A DNA stretch of 64,000 bases, from positions 1-64,000 of the forward strand of contig WHVA01000542.1 in assembly GCA_015179125.1 (NCBI GenBank). Reading direction: 5' to 3'. Under the pieces are notes generated by a model. That model was not told where the DNA came from. It saw only the letters and a list, made by a program, of their open reading frames with translations, and made no database searches. Numbering within the stretch: position 1 is the stretch's first letter; each line of letters begins with the position of its first letter. The DNA is from Gautieria morchelliformis (Eukaryota; Basidiomycota; Agaricomycetes; Gomphales; Gomphaceae). Of this stretch, positions 1 to 10,789 are shown piece by piece. The translations under genes and the position numbers were made by a program.

Positions 1-570
1 AAGTATTTCGGAAATGGGTCGGAAGTTGGAAAGTATTGAACTAAGGGTTGGTCAGAACTTGAGTTGGAACTGAGGCGGAAGGCAGAAGACGGAAAGGCGG
101 AGAGACGGAGGTCTTGCTAGACTTGCTGTGCTAAGAACAAGAGATGGAGCGAAGGAAATCAAGTATCGAAGGCGATTATCTGATTGCAGAATAACAGACA
201 TACATGACAGGCTTTTATACAAAGAGCTGAGACAACAGGTAATGAGATGGTACTAGCAAATTCCGGGGGAGTGGAAGTCGGGTAGACATGCGTGGGAACT
301 AACTAATTGGGAACAATGGGACTACAAGGGGGGTTCAGGGTAAGGTAAAACAATGGCAAAAGAACAAGGGGTCAGAAAACATATCTGACAACGAACTACA
401 AGGGTGACCGGATTTATGATCTTGATGAACGATGAAGCAGGTCCGGAGTGTCCGAGTAATAGAGTCGAAAGAACAAGGGAGTAGAACAAGGGGCGGAATG
501 TCGGAATTATCGGAGGGGCGTAAAATGTGCAGAACTGAAGGTCGGAAGTCAGAAATGCACGGTCGTAACA
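1..570 (-). mobile_element. LTR-B solo LTR, cut by the left window edge
   Basis: The sequence ends in GGTCGTAACA, the reverse complement of the LTR-B start seen at 60872, and matches the complete minus-strand copies at 48538 and 49461. It contains the reverse complement of the family's TATAAAA-type promoter stretch near 215-225. It sits inside an LTR-A copy that resumes at 571. The other end lies outside the window, so the TSD cannot be checked. Confidence 0.85.
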
Positions 571-944
571 CTTAGGCATCACTGGTGAGTTCTCATACTT
601 CATCTTCGTTACCTTAGCCTTCGAACTATTTTCTGTGCTGTCGGTGAAGGGATTGTCGCTACTTAGACAGACCTTCCGTGACACCATGAACGATGAAGCG
701 GGTCTGGAGTGTCCGAGTAATAGAGTCGAAAGAACAAGGGAGTAGAACAAGGGGTGGAATGTCGGAATTATCGGAGGGGTGTAAAGTATGCAGAACTGAA
801 GGTCGGAAGTCGGAAATGCACGGTCGTAACACTTAGGCATCACTGGTGAGTTCTCATACTTCATCTTCGTTACCTTAGCCTTTGAACTATTTTCTGTGCT
901 GTCGGCAAAGGGATTGTCGCTACTTAGACAGACCTTCCGTGACA
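425..944. repeat. 260-bp tandem duplication across an LTR-B/LTR-A junction
   Basis: Positions 425-684 and 685-944 are near-identical direct copies. Each carries the terminal part of LTR-B ending GTCGTAACA, followed by the same internal piece of LTR-A ending CCGTGACACC. The duplicated unit spans the insertion junction, so it arose after LTR-B had inserted into LTR-A. An open frame through both copies is a by-product of the duplication. Confidence 0.85.
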
Positions 945-1146
945 CCTTGCACGTTACATGTCAAGTGCCACGGGCTATTTTGCTACGACTGTAGATAGGG
1001 TGAGCTCCGTTCGGGCAACCCTCTTATCTTGTGAAAATTTGTTGGTTCACCTATTCCCCGAACGGCATACTTATTCGCACAAGTTGTTTGGGCATTCGCT
1101 GTGTTCACTAATACACGATATTAACGCCTAAAAACCAATCTTGACA
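571..1146 (+). mobile_element. LTR-A, 3' part
   Basis: The sequence from CTTAGGCATC to CAATCTTGACA matches the 3' half of the complete LTR-A at 23935-24934, apart from the tandem duplication at 425-944. The 5' half is off-window beyond the LTR-B insertion. It is the short subfamily, lacking the 30-bp GAAGGAGCACCTTCG segment. Confidence 0.85.
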
Positions 1147-1153
1147 GTCGTGT

Positions 1154-1714
1154 TGTAAGGACCCGGCCTTTGGCCGGCTACTTACCAGTAGAACCTTCTT
1201 CCGAGCCCGAGCCTTGTGATATTCATGCCCGAGTACATATGATACTTATCCGCGCCCGAGCCCGATCCCGAGCTTGAACTCATATCCGACCTTGATCCCA
1301 TGCCCGTATCCCCTTAGTTACTGATTCCGCTCCATCACGCATCATTCGTATATTACCTCGCCCTGATCTCGGTCTCCTGACCTCGCCCTGACCTCCACTA
1401 ATCTGTTCGCCCCTGACTTGCACCTCGTCCGTATATAACCCCCTTGTATGCATTCCTACTCCTCAGTCTGAAAATCAACTATCGTGTCCCTTCGATCCCT
1501 AGCTAGTTTCTACGCCTCGCCTCTTAAGCCAGAACCTCGCCTCTTATTCGTTTACCTCCGAAATTGGGACTCGTGCGTAGGGTCGGCGCAGCACATAAGC
1601 TGAAGCCAAGTCCCTCTCCGACTTCCCCATCCAAACCTCGCCCTGTAACCTCGGACCTTGACTCGGGTTTCGTCCCCGACCTCGGTCAACCTTACGACGG
1701 ATCGTATCGTAACA
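1154..1714 (+). mobile_element. LTR-C solo LTR (561 bp), TSD CGTGT
   Basis: It begins TGTAAGGACC and ends ATCGTAACA, and is flanked by CGTGT at 1149-1153 and 1715-1719. It holds a TATA-like GTATATAACCCCC stretch and tandem CCCGAGCCCGA-like motifs. It is the only copy here and interrupts the 3' (RNase H) part of Copia-1. Confidence 0.85.
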
Positions 1715-2410
1715 CGTGTGCTGAGTGCTGCATACATCAGTGATCCAATTACTTTAGCGTAGGGTACTTTGGTAGTTGGACCCGTTGAGTACATGGGTGT
1801 TGTGAGCTTGATCATTTTGTGTAGAGGAGTAGATATGGAATGAGCCATCGCCATGTTGAATCGATCGAGTATGATGTCGATGTAATGTCCTTGGGACATA
1901 GTCAGGTGTTCCCTCATCCCTATTCCTCTCAACCCTAATTCCCAAGATTTTCTTCATTTCTCCTAAATCTGTTAAAGGGAATTTTCCATGAAGCTCCCCC
2001 TTGAGCTTAACCATCCCTCCTTTGGAATCAGCAAATAATCTGAAGTCGTCTACGTATACTGATATGACTTCTATTGAGTCCTTATCTTGTCTGATGTAGA
2101 CGCATTCATCGGCTGTACTTTGATGAAAGCCGAGACCGAGTAGTAATTTGCATAAGCGCTGGTGCCAAGCTCGCCCCGATTGCTTGAGTCCATAGAGTGC
2201 TCTGTGTATTCTTAGAACACGTCCAGACCCGTCATCAAAACCGTCGGGTTGACGCATGTAGATCTCCTCATCTATAGTTGAAGTGAGATAAGTGCCCTTG
2301 ACATCCATCATCTCGATTTCCCAATCGAGTGTGTTTGCGATGGCTAATAAAACACGTAGTGAATCGAACTTGACCACAGGTGAAGTTATTTCATAGTAAT
2401 CCATCCCTGG
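1715..2410 (-). pseudogene. Copia-1 reverse transcriptase palm/thumb and RNase H start
   Basis: This is the C-terminal part of the copia reverse transcriptase, which copies element RNA into cDNA. Readable motifs are MDVKGTYL, the IYMRQPDGF stretch, LYGLKQSGRAWHQ and the active-site YVDD (2046-2057). The frame shifts near 1930, after which RNase H linker sequence (SLMYAAL) continues until LTR-C interrupts it at 1714. The upstream part of the domain lies beyond the LTR-A insertion, at 3674. The catalytic aspartates are retained but the reading frame is broken. Confidence 0.85.
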
Positions 2411-3673
2411 TGTCAAGATTGGTTTTTAGGCGTTAATATCGTGTATTAGTGAACACAGCAAATGCCCGAATAACTTGTGCGAATAAGTATGCCATTCGGC
2501 TAATAGGTGAACCAATAAATGTTCACAAGGTAAGAGGGCTGCTCGAACGGGGCTCGCCCTATCTACAGTCGTCGCGAAATAGCCCGTGGCACTTGACGAT
2601 GTAACGTGCAAGGTGTCACGGAAGGGTTATCTAAGTAGCAACAATCCCTTCGCTGGCGAAGGTGCTCCTTCGAAGCCCTTCGCCGACAGCACAGAAAATA
2701 GTTCGAAGGCTAAGGTAACAAAGATGAAGTATGAGAACTCACCAGTGATGCCTAAGTCCTCTTCTGGTCGAAGATAGAAATCTACAGGAGAAGGCTCAAG
2801 ACGATAGTCACAGCGAGGTCAAGTTTGCACAAGATAGACGTATGATAATTGAACTGGGGAATATACATGCGAATGTAAACTACTTATATTGAATGCTCGT
2901 AAGGCAACAGCGAATAGGAAAGAGGCTGTCATGAGTCAGGGTTGGATAGGGGTGCGCAGTCATGATACAAAATAGATGGAATAAACATACAATAGAGTGA
3001 GAGAAGAGGGCGAACATGAAACAACAGAGAGTAAAGGTGGCAAAGGCACCTATGTATGAAACCATGTCTTGGGACCTGCATATACGCTACCCTGCACGGA
3101 CTCTTCGTTTACTGGGTTGATCCCACACGTCCTACGGGTAGGATGTCCCGTGAACACATTCTGCTCATATGAACACCTAAAGGGGTTGGGCCGAGAAGCT
3201 GATGGCACCAGTGACGAGCCATTATTCCGGGTAGGGGATGTCAATCGTGTTCTGATGGCGTGCCTGCTGGCGAATGATTGTTCGGCGAAATGCAGCGAAG
3301 GGCGAAATAGAATGATCATCAAAGAGCTGTGGCCCAAGGGGAGGTGAAGCCATGCAAACATAGAGGAGGACTGGGAAAACGGATAATAGGACTAACTGGG
3401 TACAGGAAATAAATGAGTTGCACCATTCGATCAGAGGAGCATCCGACGAGGTTTGAGCCAGGGAGGTGAGGGGATCCGCGATGGACAATCGAGTCAGGGA
3501 GAAGGCGTTGATTGAGTTGGGGAGAAGGCATTGATCAAGTATAGGTAGCGCTGCTACGTGCGAATGATGCGAAAGGGAATACACATTCAGCGCATTCGGC
3601 GAGGAGCGAACAGGGGAAACGTAAAAGTGGGGTGTCGAGGTTACTGGGTATACAAAATAGACGGGTCATGGCA
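2411..3673 (-). mobile_element. LTR-A solo LTR (long form), TSD CCTGG
   Basis: It begins TGTCAAGATTGG (reverse complement of the LTR-A end) and ends GGGTCATGGCA (reverse complement of the start with one substitution). CCTGG occurs at 2406-2410 and 3674-3678. It splits the Copia-1 reverse transcriptase exactly between AQGFTQRPG and MDYYEITSP. This long subfamily has an extra 5' region and the 30-bp GAAGGAGCACCTTCG segment. Confidence 0.92.
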
Positions 3674-4338
3674 CCTGGCCTCTGTGTGAATCCTTGAGCC
3701 ACAACCCTCGCTTTAGCTTTATCGAATTGTCCATCCGGTTGCATTTTGACAGCGTATACCCATCGGCAACCAATAGCTACTCGTCCGGGTGGTAGTTCTG
3801 TTAATTCCCATGATCCTAGTGTCTTATGTTGATCCACTTCAATTTCCATCGCTTTCTCCCAGATTGGCGCATCATCACGTGATACTGCCGCTCTGTAACT
3901 CTCGGGTTCTGTAATGATTTCTCTTGTTATGTAAGCCTGCTCGGTGTGGCCTGAATCATTCAGCTTCCGGTAATCCAGCCTTTGAGTGATACGCACGCTC
4001 CGTTGAATCTGTGGAGCTGGCACTTGTTCAGGTGGATCAGGAACGGGTGTTGTATGGGGTGATGACGTCTGTGGGGTAGATGGGATTGGGTCCAGCACAT
4101 GCTCATGCGGTGAGTGCTCCCCCTCGAGCGGTGCCATATTAGTGGTGTCGTCATCGTCGTTATCCGGGATAGGATAGAGTTTATTGTCATTTTCGTCGAA
4201 TGTAATATTTCTGGAGATTTGAACATGCTTTGAAGCTTTATTGTAATACTTCCAGGCTTTTTCATGTTCAGCTACTCTGATGAATATGTGTTCTTCTGCC
4301 TTTGGATCAAGTTTAGCTCGTCGTTGATCCGGCACCAT
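3674..4338 (-). pseudogene. Copia-1 integrase tail and reverse transcriptase N-terminus
   Basis: The frame runs from the integrase C-terminal region through an acidic, proline-rich linker into the start of the copia reverse transcriptase domain. Motifs include WEKAMEIEVDQH, GCRWVYAVKM and KARVVAQGFTQRPG. It is cut by LTR-A at 3673 and its continuation starts at 2410. The upstream integrase core is in a different frame, with the overlap near 4313-4338, so an indel separates them. Confidence 0.85.
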
Positions 4339-4942
4339 AACCCAACAGTTCGTCCCAAATTCCTCTAGACGTGCTATATTTGGCTTCTTGCGAATAGTGC
4401 CTGGAACGGCATTGCGTCATCTCCAAGCGCTCGCATGGGTGATTGATTTTTGATATAACATGCGTAAGCCACGGCCTCGGGCCAAAGTATTTTCGGCAGG
4501 TTCTTGGTGAATACCATCGCCCGTGTGTGCTCGAGTAAGGTCTGGTTGAGTCATTCTGCAATTCCATTCTGGGCTGGGGAGTATGGAGCTGTGGTCTCCA
4601 TAATAATGCCATGTTTTTCACAAAATTCTTGAAGTTTTTATTGACATATTCCCCACCATTGTCCGACCGAAACCTCTTCAGTTTCTGACCTGTTTGGGTT
4701 GCGAGGAATGCTTTGTACGTCTCGAAGTGCTTGAGCGCGTCATCTTTGGCGCTCCTGAAATAAATGACTGTGTATCTGGATTTGATATCCATGAAAGAAT
4801 AGAAGTATTTTTCACGTGATGGTGCCTCGGTCTGGGCAGGCCCCCATACATTGGATACTGTTAGGTCACCGACCTGATCAAGTCCTCGGCTCTTTTGGGG
4901 AATGGCTCCACATGCCGTTTGCCTTGTATGAAAGCCTTGCAC
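4313..4942 (-). pseudogene. Copia-1 integrase core
   Basis: This is the rve-type integrase catalytic domain, which inserts the cDNA copy into the genome. Visible pieces are the DLTVSNVWGP start of the core, FMDIKSRYTVIYF and FRSDNGGEYVNK with the second catalytic Asp. The region that should carry the catalytic Glu is scrambled by a frameshift after about 4640, so the DDE triad cannot be read in one frame. It joins the protease/pre-integrase frame at about 4900. Confidence 0.8.
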
Positions 4943-5616
4943 TGACTCGGCTCTTTTGACTCATCGATCTCGAGTCCCGTAACTAGATCGTTAGATTTCA
5001 ACATTTTTATAGAACTTATGTTGACGTGCCCGAGTATCCTGTGCCATTTGTCCCATGACTGTCCCTTTGCTGCTGTGGCAAAATCCCATGCCTCGACTGA
5101 TTGAGTGACCCATGCCTTCATACAGAATAGTCGCCCGCGCTTCTGTCCCTGTGCAAAAATAACTCCGGCACGTGATTTGAATTCGACGCTGGTGCCTGTA
5201 AATGTGGCCATGTTGCCCTTATCAGTTAGACGCCCTACACTGATAAGGTTGTTCGGCACATCCGGTGCATGCTTGACGTCACATAGCTCAATCGTGTTTG
5301 TCTTGGTGCTGACCTTGAATTCCATGTATATAGTGCCTCGGCCTTGTGTATGTAGTACTGCTCCAGGTGAAATTCCTTCAATTTCTGACGGCTCCTTGGC
5401 ATAGCTAGCAAAATCGTTTCGGCTTCGAGCTATGTGTGTTGTTGCTGCTGAATCAGCTAGCCAGTTGGATGCAGATATAGCACTGTATGCTATCTCCTTA
5501 CATACAAATGCAAAATCTTTTTCTTCTGCCTGTTTAGCTGTTTCTTTGTTCCCTGATTTGAACCACTTTGGCGCTTGACCTTCCTTGCCGCCACCTTTCG
5601 CCCAGCAGTCCTTCAT
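4861..5616 (-). pseudogene. Copia-1 protease and gag-pre-integrase domain
   Basis: The N-terminus continues the zinc knuckle (KDCWAKGG). The retroviral-type aspartic protease follows, with WLADSAATTHI in place of the usual DSGA, a Gly to Ala change at the active-site turn. Next are the LGHVNISSIKML and CKAFIQGKRH motifs of the gag-pre-integrase zinc-binding region. The protease would process Gag-Pol. The substitution and the upstream stop suggest it is inactive. Confidence 0.85.
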
Positions 5617-5640
5617 GTAATGACCCTTCTTGCCGCAATT

Positions 5641-6327
5641 TCAGCATTTGCCCTTCGTTGCTCCTGAGTCATCTTTCCTGGGCCTGTGACGTTGTTGCGC
5701 CTTAAGCACCGTCTGCTGTGCCGATCCAGCTTTCTGTGCTCGGTCCTCATCGAGGACCCGGGCTATTAATATGTCAGCTGTCGTTCCGGCTCCACTGGCG
5801 TTTACTGCCATAATAAATGCCGACCAAGACTCTGGTAATGACGTCACTAACGTGTTCGAGAGCTTGGTGTCACTGATGTAATCTCCCCGCGCATTCAGTT
5901 CCTGTTGAATGCCACGGAGCTTGCGTACGTGCTCCTCAATGTTCGCGCTGTCTTCGGCAAGCGTCCGGAAGAAATCTCTTTGGAGATTTACAATTCTCAC
6001 GGCTCCCTTAGACTCGAATATTGCTTGTAAACTAGTCCATACAGCGAATGCAGACATCATCTGATTGATGTAAACTAGTTGTTCATCGGCGACTCTGAGG
6101 CAAATTTCTTTTCTAGCTTTTTTATCCTTCTTTCTCCAATCATTGATTTCCTGTTGCTTGGTCGCAGTGATGTTGCCAACATCTGCCGGTCTCAGTTCCA
6201 TCTCCCTGCCGATAGCCATGTCCCACAGATCCAAATCGTCGAGTATCCACTCGAGCCGCCAGCGCCACGCCGTGTAATTATCCCCATTCAAGGGATCAAT
6301 CTTGTACGTGTTATTGCTACTCGACAT
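5641..6327 (-). pseudogene. Copia-1 gag (UBN2-like)
   Basis: This 228-codon frame starts MSSSNNTYKIDPLNGDNY and contains the copia Gag signature TAWRWRLEWILDD near its N-terminus, which forms virus-like particles around the RNA. It ends at a TGA falling inside the CCHC zinc knuckle (GKC, stop, NCGKKGHYMKDC), and the frame continues beyond it as protease. The ATG lies about 90 bp inside the 5' LTR, a normal leader length. The stop could come from a single transition in a TGG or CGA codon. Confidence 0.88.
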
Positions 6328-6399
6328 CGTTGATTGGTATTGAGTTGGTGGAGTATAGAGTGTAGTTAGGATAGGCTATGTCTGTAGTAGTTTAGTTAT

Positions 6400-6416
6400 G
6401 GCCGGGGCCCATAACC
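6400..6416 (-). other. Copia-1 primer-binding-site region
   Basis: Directly inside the 5' LTR the minus strand reads GGTTATGGGCCCCGGCC, where a copia primer-binding site is expected. The priming tRNA was not identified. Confidence 0.5.
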
Positions 6417-6652
6417 TGTGGAACGAAGGAGATATAATAGATTGTTATTCTACTATCTACTCAAGATCGTCTGTCCTTATATACTAAATACGATGCTCCT
6501 ATGTTACTAATCCTTCGAGCTGATGCTGTGCCGATGCCATGCCGGTGCACCAGTATCCCGGAGTCAAGAGCGTTCTCGAACTCTCGGCTAAGTGCGTGCC
6601 GGCTCTGCCTTGGCCGTATCATCGTCCCGATTACTAACACCGATATGTAACA
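6417..6652 (-). mobile_element. Copia-1 5' LTR (236 bp)
   Basis: On the minus strand it starts TGTTACATATCGG and ends CCTTCGTTCCACA, with TG...CA termini, and is followed by the primer-site region and the gag ATG. The outer flank is ATATG (6653-6657). The partner TSD copy lies outside the window. It shares no clear sequence with the other LTR families here. Confidence 0.8.
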
Positions 6653-7140
6653 ATATGCAGATATGAACATGCAGACCTCACTCTCAACATCTGTGACGGT
6701 CCTCCCATCAACTCTAGACATGAAAGTGGTAATGGTCTTGACTGAATCATCAGAGATTATAAGATTGCACCTATTGTCATAATCCATAGGTTTCAAAGCT
6801 TTGAGACGGATTTCATCTTGAAGAACAGAAAAGCGGCTCCATTCCATAGTTGATGTGCCACTTTGGGAGTCACTGCACTGTATTGGAACCATGCAGGAAT
6901 GACATCAGGAAATCCACCATGAAAGGACTCATCAAAATAATGGAATCCATGCACCACCAGACACATGTCAAAAGTGAACAGTTTACATTCTAGTAGCAAT
7001 TCCTCATGCTTGTGCATTGTGAAATAGATCCAATAGATCTTGGGATCCTGAATTTTGGCAATGCTGTTATATAGATATGCTGGCTGATTCTCCGGTGACA
7101 CTCTCACAGAACCAGAAACAATACCAAAATCAGAAATTGG
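6653..7140 (-). pseudogene. Coding remnant of unknown function
   Basis: Two overlapping minus-strand frames (7107-6793 and 6892 downwards) read as one protein with a frameshift near 6850. The text looks protein-like, for example MHKHEELLLECKLF, VVHGFHYFDESFHGG and MEWSRFSVLQDEI, rather than low complexity. Copia-1 truncates it at 6652. No family was recognised. The repeats just upstream (7280-7542) resemble Helitron flank repeats, so it may be a gene piece carried by a Helitron, but no Helitron terminus is visible. Confidence 0.4.
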
Positions 7141-7279
7141 GGAAGACCCAAAGTGCAGTTGGATAGCATGTCCTCACACTTAATGTGTCCTCACACGTAT
7201 CAGGGACATGCATCAATATCTATTCTGTGACATATATAGACATAAATAAAATAGCAAAAGAAACCATGTTTAAGCAGCT

Positions 7280-7542
7280 GTTGTCATTAATTTTAGCAAA
7301 GTCAGGATAATTTACTGATATCTATCTTTCTGAAAAATGTCAAAAAATGTACAGTACATTTAAGCTGAAGCTGTTATTAATTTTAGCAAAGTCAGGATAA
7401 TTTATTGATATCTATTTGTGAGAAAATGTGAAAAAAATGTATGGGACATTTAAGCTGAAGCTGTTATTAATTTTAGCAAAGTTAGATTTATTGATATCTA
7501 TTTGTGAAAAATGTCAAAAAAATGTACAGTATGTTTAAGCTG
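7280..7542. repeat. AT-rich tandem repeat, about 3 copies of about 90 bp
   Basis: Each unit contains TTAATTTTAGCAAAGT followed by TTATTGATATCTAT and a run resembling AATGTCAAAAAATGTACAG. The core GCAAAGTCAG...AATTTATT recurs beside the Helitron 5' regions (34617, 34744, 40630, 40744; inverted at 44796 and 57897) and at 12445 and 12640. Confidence 0.75.
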
Positions 7543-8496
7543 TGTCATGACTCATTTATTTCTTGTATCCAGCTATCCCCATTTTCCCTTTCATCACTCC
7601 ACCTCTATGTTCGCTCCATTCGCCCTTCGCCAAATTCACCGAACAGCCATTCACTACTCACATCATTTGCCAGTAGGCACGCTATCAAACATGATCGACA
7701 TCCTTTACCCGGCGTGATGGTTCAACACTGGCCCCATCACCTTCCCAACTCAAGTTCCTATGGCTGGAATGCATTCGCGGGACATCCTACCCATAGATCG
7801 TGTGGGATCAACCCAGCAGACCAAGAGTCCATGTAGGGTAACATGTATGGCATGTTTTCTTACGTGGGTACCTTTGTCCTCTTTCCTCCCTGTCGTTTCA
7901 TGTTCGCACTCCTCCTTATTTCTATTGTATATGTGTTTCATCTATTTGTATCCTGACTGCGGACCCCTATCCAACCCTGACTCACAATGGCCTCTTGCAT
8001 ATTCGCTGATATCATATGAGCATTTGGTATGAGAGTTTACATTCGCATGTATATTCCCCAGTTCAATTATCATACGTCTATCTTGTGCTAAACTTGACCT
8101 CATTGTGACTATCATCTTGAGCCCTCTTCTATAGACTACTACCGTAGACCAGAGGAGGACTTGAGCACCACTTGTGAGTTTCCAGACTTCACCTTCACTA
8201 CTTTAGTCTTCATACCATTGTTGGTGCTGTCAGCGAAGGGCTCTGAAGGAGCACCTTCGCTGGTGAAAGGATTGTTACTACTAGACAACCTTTCCATGAG
8301 ACCTTGCAAATTACATCATCAAGTATCACAGGCTATTTCACTATGACTGTAGATAGGGCCATCTCCATTTGGGTAGCCCTCTTACCTTCTAAAAGTTTAT
8401 TGGCTTAACCTTATTTGCTGAACTACATGCTTCATTGAATGGCATTCGCTGTGTTCACTAATACACGATATTAACACCTAAAATCCAATATTGACA
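7543..8496 (+). mobile_element. LTR-A solo LTR, no matching TSD
   Basis: It starts TGTCATGACTCATTT and ends CCAATATTGACA, 954 bp, and carries the 30-bp GAAGGAGCACCTTCG segment. Left flank AGCTG and right flank CACAT do not match. This suggests recombination between LTR-A copies, or deletion of a flank. It is more diverged from the consensus than the other copies. Confidence 0.85.
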
Positions 8497-9222
8497 CACA
8501 TGACCTTTTTGATTAACCTCCTATAGCATGCATCACATGTCCCTATAGCATGCATAGCAGTCCCTTGTTTGTAATGTATCCCTCATGTGTAGCATATCCC
8601 CAAGAGCCTCAAAGAGAATTTATTGTAGGGGCAAGAGAAAATAAATAAATGTCAGAGGGTTGTCATGACCCGTCTATTTTGTATACCCAGTAACCTCGAC
8701 ACCCCACTTCTACATTCTCCCTGTTCGCTCCTCGCTGAATGCGCCGAACGTTTATTGGCTTTCGCATCATTCGCACGTAGCAGCGCTACCTGGACTCGAT
8801 CAACACCTCCTCCCCGACTCGATTGCCCACCGCAGGTTCCCTCACCTCCATGGCTCAAACCTCGTCGGATGCTCCTCTGTGTCATGATTCGTTTATTCTG
8901 CGAATCATCCCTCAGCACAAGGCGAATGACTTCCCGAACCAGCGAACGACTTCCTGAACCAGCGAATATCTTGCCAAAATATTCATCGCCATACTGTTTT
9001 CGCATTTGCTATTCGCATCATTCCTGACAGCACGCCAGGTGTTGGAGCCCTCATCCATCATAGAACCCATCATCTGTTAAACTCCCACTCCATGACAGAC
9101 CCACATGCTCAGGATGCATTCGGATAGTGTCAGTTGCAGCCTCCATGCAGGTTGGACTCAATGGGACTTGTACCACTGCAGCGCAGGACGAATTAGCTTC
9201 GCTGAAGTTTTCACTACACAGT

Positions 9223-9706
9223 TGTCATGACACATTCATTTCTTGTATCAAGCTATCCCTGTTTTCCCTTTCACCACTCTTCCATGTTTGCTCGGCTTCG
9301 CTCCATTCACTCCTTGCTCGATTCACTATTCGCCACATTCGCCAAATGACCATTCGCTACTTGCATCATTCGCCCGTAGCCATGTCATCAAACACGATCA
9401 ACATCCTTTACCTGGATTGATGGTTCATCACTAGTCCTATCATGAATTGCAAGGAGGTGCAGGCTGTCATGACTCATTTATTTCTTGTATCAAGCTATCC
9501 CTGTTTTCCCTTTCACCACTTTTCCATGTTCGCTCGGCTTCGCTCCATTCACTCCTTGCCCCATTCACTATTCACCACATTCGCCAACTGGCGATTCGCT
9601 ACTTGCATCATTTGCCAGTAGCCATGCCATCGAACACGATCGACATCCTTTACCTGGATTGTTGGTTCATCACTGGTCCTATCATGAAGTGCAAGGAGGT
9701 GCAGGC
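9223..9706 (+). repeat. 242-bp tandem duplication of the LTR-A 5' end
   Basis: TGTCATGAC starts at 9223, 9465 and 9707. Units 9223-9464 and 9465-9706 are each 242 bp, ending in AAGGAGGTGCAGGC, and a third start leads into the minisatellite. Open frames through this region are repeat artefacts. Confidence 0.88.
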
Positions 9707-9782
9707 TGTCATGACTCATTTATTTCTTGTACCCAGCTATCCCTGTTGTCCCTTTCACCACTCTTCCATGTTCGCGTGTCTT

Positions 9783-10054
9783 CGCTCCATTCACTCCTCG
9801 CTCCATTCACTCCTCGCTCCATTCACTCCTCGCTCCATTCACTCCTCGCTCCATTCACTCCTCGCTCCATTCACTCCTCGCTCCATTCACTCCTCGCTCC
9901 ATTCACTCCTCGCTCCATTCACTCCTCGCTCCATTCACTCCTCGCTCCATTCACTCCTCGCTCCATTCACTCCTCGCTCCATTCACTCCTCGCTCCATTC
10001 ACTCCTCGCTCCATTCACTCCTCGCTCCATTCACTCCTCGCTCCATTCACTATT
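9783..10054 (+). repeat. 16-bp minisatellite, 16 full copies plus one degenerate
   Basis: The unit CGCTCCATTCACTCCT repeats without interruption from 9783 to 10038, and a 17th copy ends in ATT instead of CCT. As 16 is not a multiple of 3, all three frames stay open and give the same 16-residue Ser/His/Leu/Pro repeat. Other LTR-A copies have only one or two units here. Confidence 0.95.
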
Positions 10055-10789
10055 CGCCACATTCGCCATATGACCATTCGCTACTCGCATCATTCGCCAG
10101 CAGGCACGCCATCAAACACAATCGACATCCTTTACCCGGGTTGATGGTTCATCACTGGTCCCATCATCTTCTCAACTCAACCCCCTTTGGGTGTTCCTAT
10201 GTCCAGAATGCATTCGCGGGGCATCCTATCCATAGGTTATTGGGACCAACCCAGCAGATGAAGAGTCCGTGCAGGGTGGTGTATATGCAGGTCCAAGGTG
10301 TGTTTTCGTACATAGGGGCCTTCGCCTTCTTTCCTCTCCGTCGTTTCATGTTCGCACCCCTCTTCCATTCTATTGGATGTCTATTCCATCTATTATGTAT
10401 CCTGACCATGCACCCTATCCAACCCTGACTCCAGACCACCTCTTTCCTATTTCGCTAGCACCATATGAGCATTTGGTATAAGTAGTCTACATTCGCATGT
10501 ATATTCTCCAGTTTAATTATCATACGTCTATCTTGTGCAAACTTGACCTCGCTGTGACTATCATCTAGAGCCTTCTCCTGTAGATTTCTATCTTCGACCA
10601 GAAGAGGACTTAGGCCTCACTGGTGAGTTCTCATACTTCATCTTCATTACCTTAGCCTTTGAGTTATTTTCTGTGCTGTCGGAAAAGGGCTCTGAAGGAG
10701 CACCTTCGCCGGCGAAGGGATTGTCGCTACTTAGACAACCCTTCCGTGACACCTTGCATGTTACATCGTCAAGTGCCACGGGCTATTTC

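Larger units (their letters stand above)
1715..6652 (-). mobile_element. Ty1/copia retrotransposon Copia-1 (degenerate, interrupted)
   Basis: Reading from high to low coordinates the order is 5' LTR (6652-6417), gag (6327-5641), protease and pre-integrase domain (5616-4900), integrase (to about 4313), linker and reverse transcriptase (4338-3674), a solo LTR-A (3673-2411), then the rest of reverse transcriptase and the start of RNase H (2410-1715). Protease, integrase, RT, RNase H is the Pseudoviridae order. The frame is broken at several points and the 3' end lies beyond the LTR-C and LTR-A insertions, off-window. It is dead as an autonomous element. Confidence 0.9.

Noticed and set aside
322..945. 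207-codon minus-strand open frame
   Set aside because: It is a tandem duplication of LTR-B/LTR-A junction sequence; the protein repeats itself and has no gene-like features.
9447..10428. Long plus-strand frames rich in Ser/His/Leu/Pro
   Set aside because: They come from the 16-bp minisatellite and 242-bp duplications in LTR-A. All three frames stay open, as expected for a repeat.
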